From positions 1 to 9,201 of the forward strand of contig DAINPV010000145.1 of NCBI GenBank assembly GCA_036743315.1: DNA of 9,201 nucleotides, read 5' to 3'. Below the pieces are notes generated by a model. The model searched no databases and was not told where the DNA came from. It saw only the letters and a program-made list of their open reading frames with translations. Shown here in pieces: positions 1 to 5,100 of this stretch. Numbering within the stretch: the stretch's first letter is position 1; every line of letters begins with the position of its first letter. The DNA comes from CALBTQ01 sp036743315 (GTDB lineage Bacteria > Lernaellota > Lernaellaia > Lernaellales > Lernaellaceae). The position numbers and the translations under genes were made by a program.

Positions 1-297
1 GACGGAGTTTTTTGCAACGGTTCCGAGTTATGCATCAACGGCGCCTGCGAAGATCATGCGGGCGATCCATGCTATGACGACGGCGTATGGTGCAACGGCG
101 AGGAGTCGTGCGAAGAGGCGATAGACCAATGCGTTCACCAATACGACAATGATAATCCGCGTTGTCCCGACGACGAACTGTACTGCACCGGCTTAGAGTC
201 GTGCGACGAGGAAAACGATCAATGCGTGCATTCCGGCGATCCATGCCAAGCCGATGAATTATGCGTCGAGGACGGCGACGATTGCCTGCCGGCTTGT
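1..297 (+). repeat. Cys-rich tandem repeat region of the beta-helix protein
   Basis: Three degenerate units start at Cys5, Cys31 and Cys62 of the visible protein. Each has a CxG or CNG start, a second Cys six residues later (C11, C37, C68), a third Cys (C16, C44, C75) and a closing Cys (C24, C55, C82), then DD before the next unit. GDPC occurs at residues 21-24 and 79-82. A partial unit (C88, C95, C99) leads into the MopE-like motif. The array probably continues upstream of the window. Disulfide-rich repeats of this kind fit an extracytoplasmic location. Confidence 0.75.
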
Positions 298-1713
298 TTT
301 CGCGATGTCGATTTCGATGGTTTCGGCGACAGCGAGATGGCGATTCCCCGGGATACGAATTGTCCTTCCGGTTGGATCGACAATCATGAAGACTGCGCTG
401 ACACGGATCCCATCTCGTATCCTGCCGCTCCGGAACTGCCCGACGACGGCATCGATCAAAATTGCGACGGTGAAGATTTCCTGATGTCCGACGATACGGG
501 CATCTTTGTCGCGCCGTCCGGCAACGACGACAATCCGGGGACCATGGCCGAGCCCCTGGCGACCTTGTATAAGGCGCAGCAGATAGCTTTCGAGCAGGAG
601 AAAGCCGTATTCGTCGCCGCGGGTGCCTACACGGATACGATTCTCGGCCGGATCTCCTTTTTCGGCGGTTATGAGGCGGTCAACTGGACGCGCAATATTG
701 CCGCGAACGAAACGATTGTCGCCAACGATTCCTACACCGGAGTTATAATCAGTTATGAAGCGACAGCCGTAGCCATCCAAGGTTTTACCATCGTCAATGT
801 GAATCCGATGGACAACCTCACCTCCGGCGTTTATGTGTCCGCCGGACATAACGCGACGATCGCCGACAATGTCATTCAACCGACCAATTCCCTGGCCTCC
901 AGCTTGGTGGTCGGAGCCATGGTTTATGGCAATGCCAAATTCATCGACAATGTTATCGAACCGGGCGACTCCGATGAGGATACGTATGGCGCCTATATGC
1001 GCACTGACGGCCAGGGTTATTTCGAAGGGAATACGATCGTCGCGGGCGATGCCGGCAGATACTCGCGCGGCATCGATTGTTACGATGGCGGGGTGGCGAT
1101 CGCGCGCAACAACGAAATCTACGCCGCCACCGCGGGAGATTATTCGTCCGGGGTTATGGCGTGGGCCGATTCGGCGGCGATCTTAATCAACAACTATATT
1201 TACGGCGGCAACTCGACGTTGCCCAAGGCCGTTGACGGTTATGGCGGCAGTGTAACGGTCATCAACAATGTGATCGACGGCGGAGTGGCGTCGGACCGCT
1301 CTTTCGGCATTAATTTTTCCAGTCAAGGACACGGCCTGCTTGTCAACAACATTATTTCCGGCGGCAGCGCCACCCAATATTCGATCGGCGTTCGCGCCAT
1401 CGAAGGCCGGGTCATGCTCTACAACAACGATATCTACGGAGATACAACCACCTATCTGGTGAACGCTTCCAACTCGTTGGCCGATATCAACGATTGCGCC
1501 TTCACCGGCTGCATCGAGGCGGGCGGCAACATCTCCGAGGATCCGCAATTCGATATTGACGGCATTCATCTGACCGGTGAAAGCCCCTGCCTCGATGTGG
1601 GGATGGATCCGCTGGCGTTGTATGGCGGTTTTGGCGCACTGTGGGATATCGACGGCGAGGCGCGGCCTTACGGCAACGGGTGGGATATCGGCGCGGACGA
1701 GGTAATTCCTTGA
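1..1713 (+). CDS. Secreted Cys-rich / MopE-motif / beta-helix protein with choice-of-anchor Q-type C-terminus (5' partial)
   Basis: The frame is open from base 1 to the TGA at 1711-1713, giving 570 visible residues; the start and any signal peptide lie upstream of the window. Residues 1-99 are a Cys-rich repeat region (15 Cys, recurring CNGxExC and GDPC motifs). Residues 102-159 carry an Asp-rich DVDFDGFGD loop followed by EDCADTDP and GIDQNCDG, the pattern of the MopE-type 'putative metal-binding' motif. From about residue 168 (IFVAPSGNDDNPGT) a DUF1565/pectate-lyase-like right-handed beta-helix begins, with eight clear rungs at 276-486. The end (SPCLDVG ... RPYGNGWDIGADE) is the typical tail of choice-of-anchor Q proteins. 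The role is probably a surface or secreted structural, adhesive or polysaccharide-interacting protein; no catalytic residues can be assigned. It is followed 13 bases later by a lipoprotein gene, so the two are probably co-transcribed. Architecture is clear; function is not. Confidence 0.9.
   Translation, partial: DGVFCNGSELCINGACEDHAGDPCYDDGVWCNGEESCEEAIDQCVHQYDNDNPRCPDDELYCTGLESCDEENDQCVHSGDPCQADELCVEDGDDCLPACFRDVDFDGFGDSEMAIPRDTNCPSGWIDNHEDCADTDPISYPAAPELPDDGIDQNCDGEDFLMSDDTGIFVAPSGNDDNPGTMAEPLATLYKAQQIAFEQEKAVFVAAGAYTDTILGRISFFGGYEAVNWTRNIAANETIVANDSYTGVIISYEATAVAIQGFTIVNVNPMDNLTSGVYVSAGHNATIADNVIQPTNSLASSLVVGAMVYGNAKFIDNVIEPGDSDEDTYGAYMRTDGQGYFEGNTIVAGDAGRYSRGIDCYDGGVAIARNNEIYAATAGDYSSGVMAWADSAAILINNYIYGGNSTLPKAVDGYGGSVTVINNVIDGGVASDRSFGINFSSQGHGLLVNNIISGGSATQYSIGVRAIEGRVMLYNNDIYGDTTTYLVNASNSLADINDCAFTGCIEAGGNISEDPQFDIDGIHLTGESPCLDVGMDPLALYGGFGALWDIDGEARPYGNGWDIGADEVIP
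826..1458 (+). repeat. Eight beta-helix rungs (about 24-29 residues each)
   Basis: Residues 276-486 of the first protein divide into eight units starting at residues 276, 305, 330, 357, 384, 410, 436 and 463. Each begins with Gly or Ala plus a hydrophobic residue (GVYV, GAMV, GAYM, GIDC, GVMA, AVDG, GINF, GVRA) and contains a central Asn-rich turn followed by a hydrophobic strand (ADNVI, IDNVI, EGNTI, RNNEI, INNYI, INNVI, VNNII, YNNDI). This is the periodicity of a right-handed parallel beta-helix. The DNA itself is diverged between units, so these are old protein repeats and not recent duplications. Confidence 0.8.
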
Positions 1714-1720
1714 ATGGGTT

Positions 1721-1724
1721 GAGG
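1721..1724 (+). promoter_or_regulatory. Closely spaced GAGG ribosome-binding site for the poly-Asp lipoprotein
   Basis: GAGG lies only 2 bases before the ATG at 1727, closer than the usual 5-9. No better purine-rich stretch is near, the ATG at 1714 runs straight into a TGA, and later in-frame starts would destroy the signal peptide, so the ATG at 1727 stands. The gene may rely partly on translational coupling to the stop at 1711-1713. Confidence 0.45.
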
Positions 1725-1726
1725 CA

Positions 1727-2980
1727 ATGACACGTTCTCTATTATCGCTGCTGTTGAGTATGCTTTTCATCTTCGGTTGCACCGGCGACGATGATGACAA
1801 TGACGACGCCGGCCATCCCGCCGATGATGATGCGGCTGACGATGATTCCTCCGGCAACGATGATGCGATCGATGACGATGTCGTTGACGACGATTCTTCT
1901 GATGATGACGTCGTCGATGACGACGGCATCGATGACGATGCGGTTGATGACGATACGACGGACGACGATTCCGCAGACGATGACACCGCTGATGACGATT
2001 CGATCGATGACGACACGTGGGAGCCGCCGTCGCCGGTGCATGCCTATTACGAACGCGCGCCGGCGCAGGGTTGGCCGTGGCTGACCGAACAACTGACCGC
2101 GTTTGCCGCTTACGATCTGACGATGTTTTTGGGAATCGATGAAACGCAGATCGGCAGCGCCGATCTGGCGGCTTATTTGCGCGCCGCCGCAACGGCCGGC
2201 GTCGAAGTGCGGTTATGGTTTTTGGTGGCGCGCGATCAGGGACTATACGCCAACGACGCCAATGCCGAGCACTATGCGCAAAAACTCCTGGAACTGGCCG
2301 CCTGGCTCGTCGAAGAGGATCTGGCGGTCGATTGGCTGGTCGTCGACATGGAAATGGACGTCGATAAAATGTATGAACTGCTCGATCTGTTTCAGGCCGG
2401 GAAATACCTCGATGCGGTGATGTTGTTGCTCGGCAATTTCAATCCGGAGGGTTTTGCCCAGGCGACGGCGGTTTATCGGCAGATGGTCGACGATCTGCAC
2501 GAACTCGGCTTTTATGTGATGAACGTCACCGCGCCGTTGGCCTTGGACGACTTGCGCGACGAGGATGCGACGCTGCAGGACATCATGGACATCCCCGCCA
2601 CGACCGTTGAATGGGATGAGTTTTCAACCATGGTTTACACCAGCGAATGGGCGCTGAACTTCGGTCTGCCCTTCGGTTCGTATTTGGTGTACAGCTACGG
2701 CAAAATGACCGTGGAATATTTGCCGCAACGTGCTTCGATCGCCGTCGGCATACCCGGTTTGGGCGCGATGACCGAGCCGGCGCACTTGGCGGCGGACATC
2801 GCCGCGGCCAAGGCGGCCGGTATCGAGCGTATTCAGGTCTTCGCCTATTCGCGTGTGGCCGCCATGGCCGATCCGAACGCATGGCATGAAACGTTCGCCG
2901 CCGAACCGGCGGAACCGCCGAGCGACGGCGTCACCGACCTGCTGCATTTTTTGTTGTGGATCGCTGACAATTTGTTTTGA
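1727..2980 (+). CDS. Lipoprotein with (DDDxx)n linker and alpha/beta-barrel-like domain of unknown function
   Basis: The 417-residue product starts with a short signal peptide ending in a lipobox (I15-F16-G17-C18), so it should be lipidated at Cys18; residue +2 is Thr, compatible with outer-membrane sorting. Residues 21-96 are an acidic linker dominated by Asp triplets. From about residue 104 a globular domain alternates hydrophobic strands and helices: TMFLGI, EVRLWFLVA, DWLVVDMEMD (acidic residues D207, E209, D211), AVMLLLGNF, GFYVMNVTAPL, FSTMVYTSEW, ASIAVGIPGLG and GIERIQVFAYS. This resembles a TIM barrel like those in glycoside-hydrolase-type proteins, with acidic residues at the end of a strand as in many of those enzymes. 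I do not recognise a named family, so substrate and activity are open. The C-terminus ends in a hydrophobic helix (LLHFLLWIADNLF). Lipoprotein assignment is strong; barrel assignment is moderate; enzymatic role is inference. Confidence 0.88.
   Translation: MTRSLLSLLLSMLFIFGCTGDDDDNDDAGHPADDDAADDDSSGNDDAIDDDVVDDDSSDDDVVDDDGIDDDAVDDDTTDDDSADDDTADDDSIDDDTWEPPSPVHAYYERAPAQGWPWLTEQLTAFAAYDLTMFLGIDETQIGSADLAAYLRAAATAGVEVRLWFLVARDQGLYANDANAEHYAQKLLELAAWLVEEDLAVDWLVVDMEMDVDKMYELLDLFQAGKYLDAVMLLLGNFNPEGFAQATAVYRQMVDDLHELGFYVMNVTAPLALDDLRDEDATLQDIMDIPATTVEWDEFSTMVYTSEWALNFGLPFGSYLVYSYGKMTVEYLPQRASIAVGIPGLGAMTEPAHLAADIAAAKAAGIERIQVFAYSRVAAMADPNAWHETFAAEPAEPPSDGVTDLLHFLLWIADNLF
1823..2014 (+). repeat. 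15-bp period repeat encoding Asp-Asp-Asp-x-x pentads
   Basis: Residues 33-96 of the lipoprotein consist almost entirely of DDD followed by two small or hydrophobic residues (AA, SS, VV, GI, AV, TT, SA, TA, SI). Two pentads come first, then a six-residue interruption (GNDDAI), then ten uninterrupted pentads from residue 49. GAT and GAC are mixed from unit to unit, so the repeat is kept at protein level and is not a fresh slippage product. It creates spurious open frames on both strands, including a Ser-rich one on the minus strand. It probably acts as an extended acidic spacer between the lipid anchor and the folded domain. Confidence 0.9.
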
Positions 2981-3020
2981 TTTTCGCATCGTGATGAATA
3001 CATTTGAACGGTAACCTTGG

Positions 3021-3026
3021 TGGAGG
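3021..3026 (+). promoter_or_regulatory. TGGAGG ribosome-binding site deciding a GTG start
   Basis: TGGAGG is placed 6 bases before GTG at 3033, the only well-positioned start for the AhpD-like gene. The next in-frame Met is residue 9, without a comparable site. Confidence 0.7.
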
Positions 3027-3032
3027 CTCGTT

Positions 3033-3638
3033 GTGTTCGACAAACCGATCTATACCATGCCCGCGTTGCTGCGCGATCTTTTCAAATTGAGCAAAAGCGC
3101 ACCGGATTTGTTCGACGCCATACTCAGCGGACGTATCGACGGCGCCTTTCGTGAAAAACTTTTACTGGCGGCGACAGCTTTCAACCGCTGCCGTTATTGC
3201 GCCTTTGTGCATGCGCATTGGGCGTTGCTGAACAAAGTCGATCCGGCGGAGATCAAAGCTCTGCTGCATCAGGAAGAAGGCTACGTGTACGATCATCGCG
3301 AGCGCGTCGCGCTCGACTTCGCGCGGCATTATGCGGCCTCACGCGGGGAGCCGTCCCCGGAGCGACTGGGACAATTGCGCGATTATTACGGCGCGAAAAA
3401 GGCGGAGAACATAATGGCGTTTCTGCGGATGATCTTTTTCGCCAACGTGGCGGGCAACACCTTCGATTCGTTTCTCGCCCTCCTGCGGGGGAAGGGGGCG
3501 CCGGAAGGGAATCTTCTTACCGAGTGGCTGGTGTTCCAATTTGCCGCGCCGGTTTTACTGCCGGTGTTGGTCTTGCTGACGCTACGCCGGCTCGTCGCCG
3601 ACGCACCGGACGGTATCATGGCTGCGGTGCCGGTCTGA
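3033..3638 (+). CDS. AhpD-like / carboxymuconolactone decarboxylase-family protein with C-terminal membrane segment
   Basis: The 201-residue product starts at GTG. It carries the AhpD-family signature exactly spaced: E41, then 11 residues, C53, two residues (R, Y), C56, three residues, H60. In mycobacterial AhpD the equivalent Glu/Cys/Cys/His relay supports peroxidase activity through a CxxC redox pair. Here the residue equivalent to AhpD His132 is Tyr55, a change seen in many 'peroxidase-related' members. Further helices (about 70-150, including HRERVALDFARHYA) fit the all-helical CMD fold. Residues 165-184 (WLVFQFAAPVLLPVLVLLTL, followed by RR) form a hydrophobic stretch long enough for one transmembrane helix, which is not usual for this family. 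The likely role is a thiol-disulfide or peroxide-related redox function, perhaps held at the inner membrane. It follows the poly-Asp lipoprotein gene by 52 bases, so co-transcription is possible. The substrate is unknown. Confidence 0.88.
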   Translation: MFDKPIYTMPALLRDLFKLSKSAPDLFDAILSGRIDGAFREKLLLAATAFNRCRYCAFVHAHWALLNKVDPAEIKALLHQEEGYVYDHRERVALDFARHYAASRGEPSPERLGQLRDYYGAKKAENIMAFLRMIFFANVAGNTFDSFLALLRGKGAPEGNLLTEWLVFQFAAPVLLPVLVLLTLRRLVADAPDGIMAAVPV

Positions 3639-3819
3639 AAGTAAATTATTACATCGATCCGATTAATTATCTTCTATTATCGCTTGACTTCCAATTGACG
3701 TTTTGTCCAAATCATTAAGCAGGTCAACGTGCAATCTTAATAGTCACCATCGTCAATTTTTCACAGCTGGCCGCACGTCCATCCTTGGTTGCTTCATCGG
3801 TTCCAGCAAGGAGAGGAAC
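3639..3819 (+). promoter_or_regulatory. AT-rich intergenic region, probable promoter region of the barrel/lipoprotein operon
   Basis: This 181-base gap is markedly richer in A+T than the genes around it in its first half (about 3639-3720). It contains TTGACT at 3684-3689 and TTGACG at 3695-3700, both -35-like, but no convincing -10 at 16-18 bases from either. No hairpin terminator for the preceding gene was found. I assign promoter activity from position and composition only; no transcription start can be named. Confidence 0.35.
3808..3813 (+). promoter_or_regulatory. AAGGAG ribosome-binding site deciding a GTG start
   Basis: AAGGAG sits 6 bases before GTG at 3820. The frame is open further upstream to a TTG at 3703, but that extension would put 39 polar residues before an excellent signal peptide. 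The site therefore fixes the start at 3820. Confidence 0.85.
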
Positions 3820-5088
3820 GTGAAACGATTTGTTAGTTTCGTTGTCGTTTTCGCCCTCTGGCTGGCGTGCGTGTCGATCGCACAGGCCGGCCTGGTTTTC
3901 ATCCCCAACACCTACGGCATGTCGGCCCGGTCGATCGGCCTGGGCAATGCGATGACTGCCGTGGGCAACGATTATTCGGTCGCCTATTTCAATCCCGCCG
4001 CGCTGGGCGCGATGACGACCAGTCAGTTGGATATCGGTTACCTTTACGCCGCGCCGCGCTTTAATGGCGGACTCAACGATGGCGGCGACGAAATCAATTT
4101 CGAAACGGACAACAAACTTGTGTTGCTCGGCTTTACGATGAACCTGTCGGAGTTGTTCAACAACAAGCATGGCTTGGGCTTGGGTTTCGACATGTCCATC
4201 GACAACAATCTCAAGTCGTTTATGAACTTTGAAGACAGTCGCGACGACAACGGTCAATTCGCGCGCTACGGGCTGTCGAGCGTGACGATGGTCACCGGTC
4301 TGGGCATCAAAATCATTCCGCAACTTTACGTCGGCGGCGGCGGGTTCATCATGATCAAAGGGGAAAACAAGCTGATCGCCGAAACCGATATGGCCGGCAA
4401 CACGCGCGAAGAGGAAATCCAGGTCAGCGCCGAACCGGCCTTCGCGCCGATCATCAGCCTCTATGCGCCGGTGCACCCGGTGATCACCATCGGCGCTTCC
4501 TATCGCGGCAAGGCGCTGGCGAAGTTCGATGCCATCGACGCCACCACCGACGCGCTGGTCAGCGATTCGCGCCTGACGACGCTCAACCTGCTGATGGCCT
4601 TCAAAGACACCTACGTGCCGCAGCAGGCGACCTTGGGCGTGGCTGTTCGGCCCATGCAGGAATTGTTGCTGTCGGTCGACGGCACCTGGGCCAACTGGGG
4701 CGACTACGATGAGGAAGTGTCCAAGAAAGATGCGGTCAAAGAAAACGCGGATTTCGACACGCACGACATTTATATTCCGCGCTTCGGCATCGAATGGACT
4801 GCCTTGGAAAACGTCTGCTTCCGCGCCGGCTATTATTACGAGGACACACCGTTCTCCGATCCGGGCATCGGCAACGCGGTAGTGCTCGACAACGCCAAGC
4901 ATGTGTTCAGCCTCGGCGCGGCGCACGACATCACCTACATTCCGTTCCTGGCGCATCCGCTGACAGTCGGTGCGACCTACTTCAATCATTACCTCATCTC
5001 CCGCACGGTGGAAGCGGGCGATGGGCGAAAATTCGAATCCAGCGGCGATCTGAACGGCGTGATCGGCACATTAACGCTTCGTTATTGA
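3820..5088 (+). CDS. FadL/OmpP1/TodX-family outer-membrane beta-barrel protein
   Basis: The 422-residue precursor starts at GTG. Residues 1-23 form a classic Sec signal peptide (KR, then a hydrophobic core, cleavage predicted after AQA23). The mature N-terminus contains SARSIGLGNAMTAVGND (35-51) followed by AYFNPAALG; the NPA at 58-60 is the conserved hatch motif of FadL-type transporters. The rest alternates amphipathic strands and polar loops, and the chain ends in TLRY, an aromatic C-terminal beta-signal for barrel insertion. Length (about 399 mature residues) fits the family. FadL relatives let hydrophobic molecules such as long-chain fatty acids or aromatics cross the outer membrane by lateral diffusion; the substrate here cannot be told. 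Cys17 in the signal peptide is not a good lipobox (WLAC), so it is not read as a lipoprotein. A lipoprotein gene follows after 12 bases, indicating an operon. Confidence 0.9.
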   Translation: MKRFVSFVVVFALWLACVSIAQAGLVFIPNTYGMSARSIGLGNAMTAVGNDYSVAYFNPAALGAMTTSQLDIGYLYAAPRFNGGLNDGGDEINFETDNKLVLLGFTMNLSELFNNKHGLGLGFDMSIDNNLKSFMNFEDSRDDNGQFARYGLSSVTMVTGLGIKIIPQLYVGGGGFIMIKGENKLIAETDMAGNTREEEIQVSAEPAFAPIISLYAPVHPVITIGASYRGKALAKFDAIDATTDALVSDSRLTTLNLLMAFKDTYVPQQATLGVAVRPMQELLLSVDGTWANWGDYDEEVSKKDAVKENADFDTHDIYIPRFGIEWTALENVCFRAGYYYEDTPFSDPGIGNAVVLDNAKHVFSLGAAHDITYIPFLAHPLTVGATYFNHYLISRTVEAGDGRKFESSGDLNGVIGTLTLRY

Positions 5089-5100
5089 TGGAGGTCGACC

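Noticed and set aside
1823..2014. Short direct repeats as a possible CRISPR array or regulatory iteron array
   Set aside because: The 15-bp period is a codon-level pattern inside a gene, with no spacers and no conserved base-level repeat.
1183..2016. 277-codon Ser-rich minus-strand frame starting in the Asp repeat
   Set aside because: The poly-Ser stretch is the reverse complement of the Asp-triplet repeat. The plus-strand reading has a lipobox and a folded domain downstream, while the minus reading has no supported start site or domain.
3197..3718. 173-codon plus-strand frame overlapping the AhpD-like gene
   Set aside because: It is in another frame of a gene carrying an exactly spaced AhpD signature; its Arg-rich product shows no domain.
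3703..3819. 39-codon N-terminal extension of the FadL-like protein from a TTG
   Set aside because: No RBS at the TTG, and it would bury a textbook signal peptide. AAGGAG before the GTG at 3820 settles the start.
3639..3819. Possible small RNA or riboswitch in the AT-rich gap
   Set aside because: No stable stem-loop series or terminator could be found by eye; the region is better read as a promoter and leader.
3724..4989. 421-codon open frame on the minus strand opposite the FadL-like gene
   Set aside because: Same explanation: antisense shadow of a well-supported outer-membrane protein gene, with no motif or signal of its own.
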